From the NCBI GenBank assembly GCA_039566865.1, contig CM076948.1, positions 11,667,001 through 11,731,000 of the forward strand: a stretch of 64,000 bases of DNA. The letters are read 5' to 3'. Numbering within the stretch: position 1 is the first letter of the stretch; every line of letters begins with the position of its first letter. The DNA is from Aurelia coerulea (lineage: Eukaryota > Cnidaria > Scyphozoa > Semaeostomeae > Ulmaridae). The translations under genes and the position numbers were made by a program. The notes under the pieces were generated by a model. The model was not told the origin of the DNA and did not search any database. It saw only the letters and a list, made by a program, of their open reading frames with translations. Positions 41,406-50,960 of the stretch are shown in pieces.

Positions 41406-43608
41406 TATATATAGACTCAAGAAAAAACACATTCGTTAAACGTTTCGGCGCAAGCCTTCATCAGTAATGACTTTTCAAAATCAGACAGAGCATACATATA
41501 CATCTCGAAATTCAAAAACAATATAAAACAATAGCCTAAGCGGGATCCCGCTAAATACAATAAATCGCAAAAGGTGTTAAAATAAAATAAGAAATTGCGG
41601 AACAAAGTCACTAATCAACTTCGTACAAGGATACAGGAATATTACCATAACCTTATTGACGAAACGCAAAACAATCCGAAGGCTATGTGGAAAACAATAA
41701 ATAAGGTTTTGCATAAGAACTCAAATCACACTGTTACTCAAAACATCTTTTTACATTTTACGACGGTTGGACCTAAGTTAGCGGAGAAAATTAAAAGTCA
41801 ACCTTCTGATGACCCTCTTAAATACCTTGGAAACAACTCCAATGGTGCCAAATTTAAATTACAGCCAGTAAGCGTAGGGTATGTAGAACGCGCTATAAGA
41901 GCCCTGAATAACTCCAAATCTCCTGGTGCTGACAGAATCCCCGTCAAAATATTGAAAGATGCTGTAGACTTTGTGTCAAAACCACTGACACTAATATACA
42001 ATGCATCTTTAGAAAGGGGTATTTTCCCCCATACCTGGAAATTAGCCAGAGTAACACCAATTTATAAGGCGGGCGCTAAAGCAGATGTAAACAATTACCG
42101 GCCTATTTCAGTACTATCAGTTGTGTCGAGGATATTAGAAAAAATTGCACACGACCAATTAATGGAGTATCTGAAAGAGCAAAACAAACTTTGTTTGAAC
42201 CAATTTGCATTTCAAAAACTGCACAGTACACTGACATGTCTATTGAATGTTATAGACCCATGGTTCAAGAACTCTGATGAGGGTAAAATAAACTTGAGTA
42301 TATTTCTTGATCTTAAAAAAGCATTCGATACCGTTGACCATAAAATCTTATTGTCAAAGCTACGAGAGTATGGTGCCGACGGTACTTCCCACGACTGGTT
42401 CACTTCTTATCTGACCAATAGGGAGCAGTTCTGTTATTTTGATGGAGCTAGCTCCAGCACAAGCAGCATAAAGTGTGGTATTCCGCAGGGCTCGTGTTTG
42501 GGACCCTTGCTTTTCATACTATACATTAATGATTTTGAGAACTGTCTGGAAAGCATGAACCCAAATATGTATGCCGATGATACATGTGTGAATATCGCGT
42601 CGGAAAACCTGAATGAACTTCTAACAGATTTGAAAAACGAGCTAGAAAATATATCGAACTGGATGAGGATCAATAAACTTAGTTTGAATGCCAGCAAAAG
42701 TGAATATATGGTTATAAGCCATAGGCGACAATTGAATAGGGTAGGTGATGATTTGCCAGATCTTGTCCTCAATAATGAAGTTATCAAAAGGGTTGACAAG
42801 ACAAAATATTTAGGAATCAACATTGATGAGAGCCTTACTTGGAAAGAGCAGTACAAAACTATCAAAAACAAGCTGAAAGGGGGCTTGAGCTCCCTGAGAA
42901 AGCTGAAAGACATCCTTCCGCAAAGGAAACTTGACCAGGTCTACAAAGCTCTCTTTGAAAGCCACCTTCGCTATGGCGACATTGTTTGGTGTACTCTTTC
43001 CAACACCAAACTATCCCAACTGCAACGATTACAGACAAGGGCAAAGAAGCTAATACTGGACGCCAAGTATAAGGACGGTTGGAACTGTAAATGGCTCAAT
43101 GTAAAGTCTTTGCTCTCATTTGACAAAGGAGTCATGACATATAAAATTCTGCATGGCCTTTGTCCCGAAAATCTTCGCCATAAGTTCACTGAAAGATCCA
43201 TGATTTCAGAGCATAGAACCAGAAATCATGGAGATCTGCAAATTCCCAAAGTTAGGTTAGAATATGCAAAGCGAAGTTTCTACTTCTCTGGTGTCAAAAA
43301 TTGGAATGATATCCCGGACAACATTCGAGAACAAGAATCAATCGCTCGTTTTAAAACAGGTTTTAGAAAGTATCTTTTGAACCTACAAGACCCAAACACG
43401 ACCCCTTGGTAGAGCAGCATATTTAAATTATTTACAAATTTTTCTTTAAATTTTTTCTTTGAAATAATTTGTAAATACGCTGAAAGGTTTTTTCGTGTAT
43501 AAATATTGATAAAATGAAAAAAAAAAAGTGACCCTAACGAAAAGCTGAGCGCAAACATCAAAACAACCAAACAACCGAAATGTAAACAAAAATCAAATCT
43601 ATGTATCA
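41406..43608 (-). mobile_element. Inverted Penelope-like 3' region, split by a LINE insertion
   Basis: 41412-41580 is the reverse complement of the pLTR and UTR of copy 1, so two PLE 3' ends meet tail to tail around 41405. After the LINE (about 41590-43526) the UTR resumes at 43527 with GTGACCCTAACGAAAAGCTG and reaches the stop codon region at 43608. About 185 bp of UTR are missing at the LINE insertion point. Coding continues at 44027 after another insertion. Confidence 0.78.
41595..43412 (+). CDS. LINE ORF2, reverse transcriptase part, long open frame, 5'-truncated
   Basis: The frame is open for about 605 codons. It starts in the linker after the lost endonuclease (RIQEYYHNLIDETQNNPKAM) and has no genuine start codon. 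RT motifs follow in order: RVTPIYKAGAKADVNNYRPI, IFLDLKKAFDTVDHKIL (around residue 240), CGIPQGSCLGPLLFILYIND and the catalytic NMYADDTCVN box near residue 324. Then come WMRINKLSLNASKSEY, the thumb, and a C-terminus with VKNWNDIPDNIREQES. The 3' end is AAAATGAAAAAAAAAAA at about 43526. It would supply an RT core but not the endonuclease, so it is a dead-on-arrival copy. It lies inside a PLE UTR and replaced about 185 bp of it. It is young by its intact frame. Confidence 0.9.
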   Translation: MRNKVTNQLRTRIQEYYHNLIDETQNNPKAMWKTINKVLHKNSNHTVTQNIFLHFTTVGPKLAEKIKSQPSDDPLKYLGNNSNGAKFKLQPVSVGYVERAIRALNNSKSPGADRIPVKILKDAVDFVSKPLTLIYNASLERGIFPHTWKLARVTPIYKAGAKADVNNYRPISVLSVVSRILEKIAHDQLMEYLKEQNKLCLNQFAFQKLHSTLTCLLNVIDPWFKNSDEGKINLSIFLDLKKAFDTVDHKILLSKLREYGADGTSHDWFTSYLTNREQFCYFDGASSSTSSIKCGIPQGSCLGPLLFILYINDFENCLESMNPNMYADDTCVNIASENLNELLTDLKNELENISNWMRINKLSLNASKSEYMVISHRRQLNRVGDDLPDLVLNNEVIKRVDKTKYLGINIDESLTWKEQYKTIKNKLKGGLSSLRKLKDILPQRKLDQVYKALFESHLRYGDIVWCTLSNTKLSQLQRLQTRAKKLILDAKYKDGWNCKWLNVKSLLSFDKGVMTYKILHGLCPENLRHKFTERSMISEHRTRNHGDLQIPKVRLEYAKRSFYFSGVKNWNDIPDNIREQESIARFKTGFRKYLLNLQDPNTTPW

Positions 43609-43610
43609 AC

Positions 43611-44026
43611 CCAGGGGGGGACGGAATAGTATCCCACAATGCTTTGCGTACCATTCATATTATTGGAATTGCGCATTGGAATTTGATTAGTCGGAAGTTT
43701 TGTACGAGCGCGAAAGGACAAAGCTGTGATGCTGGCCTAAAATAATGGAAGCTTTTCGAGATGTCAATTCGCCGATTTTGAAACAAAATAAATCCACCTA
43801 AAAGCTTTATAGCATTAACCAACTACCAGGAGAAGATATAGCAGTGAAACCAGACGAGAATATCGTTCAGCGTTGTTGTGGGGCACGTATAGTTTCTTTG
43901 GACAAATTGGACGAAAACCGCGTCTTGTTTTCAGGTGAAATAAAGCTTTAGATGTTGGGACTTAGCGGGACTTAGATGTTTTTCTGGCAGCCAAAGCCTT
44001 TCGAAGTATAAATCAAAGCAAAACAT
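43611..44026 (+). mobile_element. Insertion of 416 bp with 9-bp TSD carrying a gene-like fragment
   Basis: TGTATCAAC is duplicated exactly at 43602-43610 and 44027-44035. Between them a piece starting CCAGGGGGGGACGGAATAG interrupts the PLE just after its EN codons. On the plus strand TATCCCACAATGCTTTGCG resembles a Staf/ZNF143-type promoter element. Downstream, an ATG at 43745 opens a 68-codon frame with a single TAA at codon 19 and the gene-like stretch YSINQLPGEDIAVKPDEN followed by IVQRCCGARIVSL. The end FSGEIK coincides with a CAG/GTGAAA donor-like site. No inverted ends or poly(A) were seen. It may be a captured promoter and first exon. Function is unknown. Confidence 0.55.
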
Positions 44027-44885
44027 TGTATCAACCTGCCTAGTGTTTAATCCCTTAGGGGCAAAGCAATCCAGCCGATATTGCCAGAAGCTTTCCCGCA
44101 TCCTATTTCCCCCCGTTAGCCTATCGATTATCTTTATACTAATATCCTTCAGAAACCCGTGGTGGCCTTCTCCAGTAAAATGCCTGAAGAATTCCGCCTG
44201 GGGTACTGAGGCCCCCGAATTAAACTTATTACTGCACGCCTTGTAATTGTTAAACTTAAGCCTAAAAGGCGTGCAGGTGCTGCCAACATATTGTACACCA
44301 CAAACAGTGCATTCCAACAAATACACAACATTTGACGAGTCACAATTAAACGAATAGTTTATCCTATATTCCCGGCTATCTATGTTTGAATGAAAATGTT
44401 CACTATTACTCATGACATTACACACTTGACAACGAGATTTACCACAACGAGAACATCCCTTCTTATCAGTCCCCCCATTTCCCTCACTGAGCCTAGCCCT
44501 AACAAGCATATCCTTAAGGTTCTTACATCTCCTAAATGCTATTAAAGGTGGCTCAGGAAATACCACTCTATGCTCCTCCGAGTTTGTGAGCATAGAATGG
44601 AGTCTCCTGGCAACCTTCCCCAAACTATTGAGTGCTGGATGGTATGTGGCAACAAGTGGAACCCTTTCCCCCCTCCCTTGGTTATTGGTCCTATTTCCCG
44701 CATTTGCTAGAAGAGTTGTCCTATCCAACCTACGTACCCTATCTATTTGTTCATTAACTAAAGACTCTTCGTAGCCCCTGTCCTTAAGCCATCCAGCTAA
44801 CTGGCTTACCCTCTCCTTAAATTGGCGATCTTCTGAACATATCCTACGAAACCTAAGAGCCTGACCATAGGGGATCGCGTTCTTC

Positions 44886-44890
<5 letters not shown>
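44027..44890 (-). pseudogene. Penelope-like element, region after RT plus GIY-YIG endonuclease (copy in the minus strand)
   Basis: On the minus strand the frame begins near 44885 with KNAIPYGQALRFRRICS, continues QLAGWLKDRGYEESLVNEQI and LVATYHPALNSLGKVARRL, then AFRRCKNLKDMLVRARL, the CX2CX4CX2C cluster and the GIY-YIG core. The PYGQALR...RRICS block and the TYHPAL block are hallmarks of the segment following the RT catalytic core in PLEs. The RT core itself is missing beyond a TA microsatellite. At the C-terminus the stop codon is displaced by the insertion at 43611-44026, so the frame runs on for about 30 foreign codons. Confidence 0.87.

Positions 44891-44916
<26 letters not shown>
44889..44916. 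repeat. TA dinucleotide microsatellite at a PLE junction
   Basis: About 13 TA units separate two PLE copies. Similar TATATA tracts mark every PLE junction in this cluster (41395, 46805, 48957, 49070), which may be insertion targets or products. Confidence 0.85.
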
Positions 44917-45336
44917 AACTCAGAAAAAAACACACTCTTTAAACGTTTCGGCGTTAGCCTTCATCAGTAATGACTGTTCCAATAATCAGACAGAGCTTAA
45001 ATACACACCTTCAAATCCATAAACAATACAACAATAATAGCCTAAGTGGGATCCTGCCCACCACACTGAGTGACAAAAGGTGTTAAATATGGGATGTTAC
45101 CAGAGGTGGGAAGAGGAAGATCAAAGAAAGCTCAGAGTAAAGAGCCGCTAAAGTCGGCGGCGGTGTCTGTCTCGCGGGAGCTGAAAAAACGTGTGTTAAA
45201 ACAAAACAAGCAATAGAAAGATCCAAGAGCGGATTGGCAGAAAAGAGATCCCTAAAAAACAGCGTGTGTCCCTAACGAAAAGCTGAGCGCAAAAATTAAA
45301 ACAACCAAACAACCAAAATGTAAACCAAAATCAAAT

Positions 45337-46773
45337 CTATGTATCAACCTGTCTAGTGTTTAATCCCTTAGGGGAAAAGCAATCCAGCCGATACTGCCAG
45401 AAGCTTTCCCGCATCCTATTTCCCCCCGTTAGCCTATCGATTATCTTTATACTAATATCCTTCAGAAACCCGTGGTGGCCTTCTCCAGTAAAATGCCTGA
45501 AGAATTCCGCCTGGGGTACTGAGGCCCCCGAATTAAACTTATTACTGCACGCCTTGTAATTGTTAAACCTAAGCCTAAAAGGCGTGCAGGTGCTACCAAC
45601 ATATTGTACACCACAAACAGTACATTCCAACAAATACACAACATTTGACGAATCACAATTAAACGAATAGTTAATCCTATATTCCCGGCTATCTATGTTT
45701 GAATGAAAATGTTCACTATTACTCATGACATTACACACTTGACAACGAGATTTACCACAACGAGAACATCCTGAACCCTTGTCCGCTTCCTTGATGACTA
45801 TGTTCCTAACACATTTAAGATTTTTCAAAGAAAGTTGTTCAGAAGAAGAAAGATTACTAAAATTCTTACCCTCCGGCCAAACAGACATTACCTCCTTCTC
45901 CAGCAGCGAAATATAGTTTTCCAGAAGTGGGTCATCCTTGGGGGGTTGCCATGTAGATTTAAGTTTAAAATTACTATCCTTGTCCGGTACATATTCGTCC
46001 TCATTATTTCTAAAATGCCATCTTAATCTCATTCGCCTGTTATATGCCTCTAGATCAGATTTCAGCTGTGCTTTGTCGATGTCAGTAGGAGTGGGTGAAA
46101 ACTTCAGGCCTTTGGAAAGAAGACTTACGTCTTCCTCCGAAAGTTCCCTCCGTGACAGATTCACCACACACCCACTGACAAATCGTCCCTTTAGTCTCCC
46201 ATTCTCCAAAACAACCAGCTCCGTTTCCTCTTGTTCCTCGTTCGATGTTGCTGCATCCATTCCTTCATTTTGAACAGTGATCTCTTCATGCGGCAAATCT
46301 TCTCCGTTGAACAGTTCATCTTTTTGGTGATCAAAAGTCCTGAGGGCGTCAACGTTATCTGTCGAAGCATTGATTCCTGTATCCTTACAAAGTTTTGCGG
46401 CCTTACAAATTCTCTTCCTTTCAAGCGATTCCTTGCAGTTCTTGATTTGTTCGGTGATGTGTTCCAGCTCCCCTCTTGTTAGATTTGAGCGCTCTCTTCT
46501 CAGTAACTCATATGCATGACATTTTGAAACTGCTAGTTGCTCTCTGTACTGTGCTATTAATAATGTCATCAACTGTCCTTGCGCTGTTTCCAAGATGTTC
46601 TTCCACGCTTGCTCAAAACCTTCGCTCGGTCTTCCAAGTAGCGATGGGACCTTCTTTAACCGCAGTCCAAATGGAATCACATTCTCAGCATTGCAAAACT
46701 CCAAGAAATTTCGGTGGTGCTCTAGCTTTGTTAAATTAATAAATGAATTTATGATCGATATCGTCCGCTCCAT
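45337..46773 (-). CDS. RT-less Penelope-like ORF: N-terminal PLE domain fused to GIY-YIG endonuclease
   Basis: The ORF is intact, 478 codons from ATG at 46773. Residues 1-200 are a novel or N-terminal extension (MERTISIINSFINLTKLEHH) with charged helices. Residues about 205-330 are the conserved PLE segment before the RT fingers: LLSKGLKFSPTPTDIDKAQL, AYNRRMRLRWHFRNN and finally IVIKEADKGS. There the RT domain should start. Instead the frame passes at once to GCSRCGKSRCQVCN and the GIY-YIG core, ending GLNTRQVDT. The full RT (several hundred residues) is absent and the fusion stays in frame. It has its own pLTRs on both sides. It may be a non-autonomous element mobilised by a full PLE, or a protein kept for its endonuclease. 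Confidence 0.88.
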   Translation of the reverse strand: MERTISIINSFINLTKLEHHRNFLEFCNAENVIPFGLRLKKVPSLLGRPSEGFEQAWKNILETAQGQLMTLLIAQYREQLAVSKCHAYELLRRERSNLTRGELEHITEQIKNCKESLERKRICKAAKLCKDTGINASTDNVDALRTFDHQKDELFNGEDLPHEEITVQNEGMDAATSNEEQEETELVVLENGRLKGRFVSGCVVNLSRRELSEEDVSLLSKGLKFSPTPTDIDKAQLKSDLEAYNRRMRLRWHFRNNEDEYVPDKDSNFKLKSTWQPPKDDPLLENYISLLEKEVMSVWPEGKNFSNLSSSEQLSLKNLKCVRNIVIKEADKGSGCSRCGKSRCQVCNVMSNSEHFHSNIDSREYRINYSFNCDSSNVVYLLECTVCGVQYVGSTCTPFRLRFNNYKACSNKFNSGASVPQAEFFRHFTGEGHHGFLKDISIKIIDRLTGGNRMRESFWQYRLDCFSPKGLNTRQVDT

Positions 46774-46805
46774 CTGATTATCCTTCTGTTCCTATTCTAA
46801 GCAAT

Positions 46806-46910
46806 ATATAATATATATACTCATAAGCTCCTTATCAATGCGTAATAAAATAGGTATATCAACTCAGAAAAAAACACATTCTTTAAACGTTTCGGCGTTA
46901 GCCTTCTTCA
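46806..46910 (-). repeat. 5' pLTR of the minus-strand RT-less PLE
   Basis: Minus-strand copy of the roughly 100-bp pLTR at 46919-47022. It begins GAAGGCTAACGCCGAAACGT and ends GATAAGGAGCTTATGAGTAT. It meets the plus-strand pLTR head to head at 46915. Confidence 0.78.
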
Positions 46911-46918
46911 TAGTCATT

Positions 46919-47022
46919 ACTGATGAAGGCTAACGCCGAAACGTTTAAAGAATGTGTTTTTTTCTGAGTTGATATACCTATTTTATTACGCATTGATAAG
47001 GAGCTTATGAGTATATATATTA
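46919..47022 (+). repeat. 5' pLTR of the plus-strand RT-less PLE
   Basis: ACTGATGAAGGCTAACGCCG, AAACGTTTAAAGAATGTG and TTACGCATTGATAAGGAGC recur as a direct repeat at 48866-48968. Flanking direct repeats of about 100 bp are the pseudo-LTRs typical of PLEs. CTGATGA...GCCGAAAC resembles a hammerhead core, but a convincing stem I was not found here. Confidence 0.8.
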
Positions 47023-47057
47023 TTTATTGCTTAGAATAGGAACAGAAGGATAATCAG

Positions 47058-48470
47058 ATGGAGCGGACGATATCGATCATAAATTCATTTATTAATTTAA
47101 CAAAGCTAGAGCACCACCGAAATTTCTTGGAGTTTTGCAATGCTGAGAATGTGATTCCATTTGGACTGCGGTTAAAGAAGGTCCCATCGCTACTTGGAAG
47201 ACCGAGCGAAGATTTTGAGCAAGCGTGGAAGAACATCTTGGAAACAGCGCAAGGACAGTTGATGACATTATTAATAGTACAGTACAGAGAGCAACTAGCA
47301 GTTTCAAAATGCCATGCATATGAGTTACTGAGAGGAGAGCGCTCAAATCTAACAAGAGGGGAGCTGGAACACATCACCGAACAAATCAAGAACTGCAAGG
47401 AATCGCTTGAAAGGAAGAGAATTTGTAAGGCCGCAAAACTTTGTAAGGATACAGGAATCAATGCTTCGACAGATAACGTTGACGCCCTCAGGACTTTTGA
47501 TCACCAAAAAGATGAACTGTTCAACGGAGAAGATTTGCCGCATGAAGAGATCACTGTTCAAAATGAAGGAATGGATGCAGCAACATCGAACGAGGAACAA
47601 GAGGAAACGGAGCTGGTTGTTTTGGAGAATGGGAGACTAAAGGGACGATTTGTCAGTGGGTGTGTGGTGAATCTGTCACGGAGGGAACTTTCGGAGGAAG
47701 ACGTAAGTCTTCTTTCCAAAGGCCTGAAGTTTTCACCCACTCCTACTGACATCGACAAAGCACAGCTGAAATCTGATCTAGAGGCATATAACAGGCGAAT
47801 GAGATTAAGATGGCATTTTAGAAATAATGAGGACGAATATGTACCGGACAAGGATAGTAATTTTAAACTTAAATCTACATGGCAACCCCCCAAGGATGAC
47901 CCACTTCTGGAAAACTATCTTTCGCTGCTGGAGAAGGAGGTGATGTCTGTCTCGCCGGAGGGTAAGAATTTTAGTAATCTTACTTCTTCTGAACAACTTT
48001 CTTTGAAAAATCTTAAATGTGATAGGAACATAGTCATCAAGGAAGCGGACAAGGGTTCATGATGTTCTCGTTGTGGTAAATCTCGTTGTCAAGTGTGTAA
48101 TGTCATGAGTAATAGTGAACATTTTCATTCAAACATAGATAGCCGGGAATATAGGATTAACTATTCGTTTAATTGTGATTCGTCAAATGTTGTGTATTTG
48201 TTGGAATGTACTGTTTGTGGTGTACAATATGTTGGTAGCACCTGCACGCCTTTTAGGCTTAGGTTTAACAATTACAAGGCGTGCAGTAATAAGTTTAATT
48301 CGGGGGCCTCAGTACCCCAGGCGGAATTCTTCAGGCATTTTACTGGAGAAGGCCACCACGGGTTTCTGAAGGATATTAGTATAAAGATAATCGATAGGCT
48401 AACGGGGGGAAATAGGATGCGGAAAAGCTTCTGGCAGTATCGGCTGGATTGCTTTCCCCTAAGGGATTAA
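47058..48470 (+). pseudogene. Second RT-less Penelope-like ORF, broken by a nonsense mutation and a frame shift
   Basis: Same organisation as 45337-46773, from ATG at 47058. At the fusion point the Gly codon (GGA) has become TGA (48060-48062), giving a 334-codon N-terminal product that ends ADKGS. Downstream, the endonuclease part is open again from 48063 but loses one T near 48453 and ends early as DCFPLRD. Both damages are absent from the other arm. The N-terminal part differs by changes such as G/D, A/V and R/G. It is inactive as an endonuclease unless the stop is read through. Confidence 0.88.
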
Positions 48471-48968
48471 ACACTAGACAGGTTGATACATAGATTTGAT
48501 TTTGGTTTACATTTTGGTTGTTTGGTTGTTTTAAATTTTGCGCTCAGCTTTTAATTAGGGACACACGCTGTTTTTTTTAGGGATCTCTTTTCTGCCAATC
48601 CGCTCTTGGATCTTTCTATTGCTTGCTTTGTTTTTACACACGTTTTGTCAGCTCCCGCGAGACAGACACCGCCGCCGACTTTAGCGGCTCTTTACTCTGA
48701 GCTTTCTTTGATCTTCCTCTTCCCACCTCTGGTAACATCCCATATTTAACACCTTTTGTCACTCAGTGTGGTGGGCAGGATCCCACTTAGGCTATTATTG
48801 TTGTATTGTTTATGGGTTTGAAGGTGTGTATTTAAGCTCTGTCTGATTATTGGAACAGTCATTACTGATGAAGGCTAACGCCGAAACGTTTAAAGAATGT
48901 GTTTTTTTCTGAGTTGATATACCTATTTTATTACGCATTGATAAGGAGCTTATGAGTATATATATATA
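48471..48968 (+). repeat. 3' UTR and 3' pLTR of the plus-strand RT-less PLE
   Basis: The UTR contains AGCTCCCGCGAGACAGACAC as in the other copies. The pLTR starts at about 48866 with ACTGATGAAGGCTAACGCCG and ends in a TATATATATA tract at 48957. Confidence 0.78.
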
Positions 48969-48971
48969 TTG

Positions 48972-49082
48972 ATTACTGATGAAGGCTTGCGCCGAAACGT
49001 TTAACGAATGTGTTTTTTCTTGAGTCTATATATCTATTTTATTACATATTGAGTAGGAGCTTGTGAGAATATATATATATCA
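48972..49082 (+). repeat. Solo PLE pLTR of subfamily A
   Basis: ACTGATGAAGGCTTGCGCCG, AAACGTTTAACGAATGTG and GAGTAGGAGCTTGTGAGAAT match the pLTR of copy 1 (41292-41400), not the adjacent subfamily. It therefore represents a separate insertion or recombination end, placed directly after the other pLTR. Confidence 0.75.
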
Positions 49083-49521
49083 ATCAACCAATCAAACGAC
49101 AACACCACATGAATCACAATCAAACCTAGAATTTATCAAGTATTTTGAAATATTGGAAAAAATCCTGTTACATATCCTGTTACAGATATTAATATATATA
49201 TATATATTATTAAAACGTGAAGCGAATTTTGTGTGGCGTAAAACTCGAGCACCGTTGCGCTGATCCTCGCGAAACTCTTCAAATATCTTCGTCTTCTCTC
49301 TACGGGGTGCAATAGAGATTTTTTTTCTCAAATTCGCCCCCAAATCAGGGTAAGGGGCGAATTCGGTGACATCAAAGGATTGGCGGAATCCCTCTCAGTT
49401 TTCTGTGTACAAGGGAATGATCTTTAGACATATCACAATTGCCGGACCAATTATGATAGATTTGAGCCATAGAAATGATTGGAGCTTTATTTTACTCGGA
49501 CTCTTTTTGAAAGGAGGAGAG

Positions 49522-49688
49522 GCAGAGACGTAGGAACCGGGGGGGGCACTGGGGGCACGTGCCCCCCAAGATTTTGAAATAAACAAAGAAATGTCCTTTT
49601 TATTTTCAGGAAATGCCCCTTTAGCTTGATGGAAAACGTGCCCTCGAAGTGTCGTGCCCCTGCAAGTTTGAGATGCTTCCTACGTCCC
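49522..49688. mobile_element. Short MITE (ACGTAGGAACC ... TTCCTACGT), copy 1
   Basis: It contains GGGGGCACGTGCCCCCCAAG (a palindrome) and ends ATGCTTCCTACGT. The same sequence occurs at 55674-55825. It interrupts the first unit of a local duplication. Confidence 0.7.
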
Positions 49689-49689
49689 T

Positions 49690-50240
49690 GAGGAGAGGGC
49701 AGAGTTATACAGATCGACCTATTTTTCCAGCATAAATTTTGTTGGCCCGAGAGGAGAGTATAGGAGAGGATTGAATGAGAAAGAGAGACTATTCTTAGCC
49801 AAGGGGGGAAACTCTTCATATACGCAGATGGGTCTTCATATACGCCGAGGAAATTTCAGGAAACCCAAAAAATATCAGTTTAGCTTCATTACAACCCAGA
49901 AAAGCAGCTCATTTTATACCTTGACATCTGTAAAAAAAGCCATAGAAATGATTGGAGCTCTATTTTACTCAGACTCTCTTTTTGAAAGGAGGAGAGGGCA
50001 GAGTTATATAGATCGACTTATTTTTCCAGCATAAAATTTTGTTGGCCCGAGAGGAGAGTATAGGAGAGGTTTGAATGAGAAAGGGAGACCATTCTTAGCC
50101 CAGGGGGGAAACTCTTCATATATGCGGATGGGTCTTCATATACGCCGAGGGAATTTCAGGAAACCCAAAAAATATCAGTTTAGCTTTACTACAACCCAAA
50201 AACGCAGCTCATTTTATACCTTGACATCTGTAAACGAGCA
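49690..50240. repeat. Tandem duplication of about 300 bp
   Basis: 49690-49945 and 50000-50240 share GGGCAGAGTTATA, GAGAGTATAGGAGAGG, GGGTCTTCATATACGCCGAG and CATTTTATACCTTGACATCT, about 93% alike. The preceding bases (GATTGGAGCT) are duplicated as well. Non-coding. Confidence 0.82.
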
Positions 50241-50798
50241 TAAAAGATCTGGAAACAGTGCAAATTGAGACCAGGATTTTCAAATATTTGATGACCAAAA
50301 ATATCGAAAACATAATTTTAGTTTATTTGGACCCAAGAATATCATTTTCAGCAATATTCTGACCCAAAAATATCGACTTACATCCCCGTATGTGCATGTG
50401 CTGAGTGCCCCCCCTGGATCCTTAGCAGCACTGGACCGGAGATCCAAGGCTCCTATCGTTCCATACGCTGGTTCCACTGCTCCGGATTATACACATACAT
50501 CGGATGATACAAAGCAGATAATGCTGTCAACGATTTCCTGTTTGTGTGATTTTGGTATTGTCACGAAAAAAAATCATGTCATAAATAAGATCATGAGTGC
50601 ATCCTTACAAAGAAAGGCTTCAGAGAAGTAGGGGGGGGTCGAATGAAAGGGAGATTTATTCTGAGGGGCATAGAGCTAAAAAGAGAGTACGGGATATAAA
50701 TGGGCAATGAGATGCTAAAAGTAGATGTCTTACTCAGAGTTCCTCTTACTTTCGCACGTTCTAGAGGAGGATATAAATATGCTCGCTGCAAAGGGCTG
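50241..50798. other. No recognised gene
   Basis: A TATTTTTGGGTC-type repeat similar to the interior of family G is visible near 50290-50380 in complementary form (GACCCAAAAATATC), so a decayed MITE may be present. Nothing else can be supported. Confidence 0.4.
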
Positions 50799-50960
50799 CA
50801 GTGGCGTAACAGAGACACTCGGGGCCCGTAGGAATTTGGTAAGTTGGGGCCCTTATGTAGGGACCGTGAAGCGAAGTGAGATCTACGGGGAAAGAGGGTT
50901 CAGGGTTGTGGGCAAAGCTTTGAAACTATGCCTTTTAAAAACTCGAAAAATCCACGTTTT

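Larger units (their letters stand above)
44917..48970. repeat. Near-perfect palindrome of about 4 kb made of two head-to-head PLE derivatives
   Basis: The left arm (about 44917-46910) is the reverse complement of the right arm (about 46921-48968), with a spacer of about 10 bp at 46911-46920. Arms include pLTR, coding region, 3' UTR and pLTR. They differ by about eight amino-acid changes, one nonsense mutation and one 1-bp deletion, so they are not freshly homogenised. Such a structure can extrude a cruciform or form a 2-kb hairpin RNA. Confidence 0.88.

Noticed and set aside
43931..44030. C-terminal extension of about 30 residues on the minus-strand PLE endonuclease
   Set aside because: The extra codons come from the 416-bp insertion with a 9-bp TSD that displaced the normal stop codon.
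46231..48000. Several frames of 60-135 codons on the strand opposite to the PLE ORFs
   Set aside because: They mirror the real PLE frames and occur symmetrically in both arms of the palindrome.
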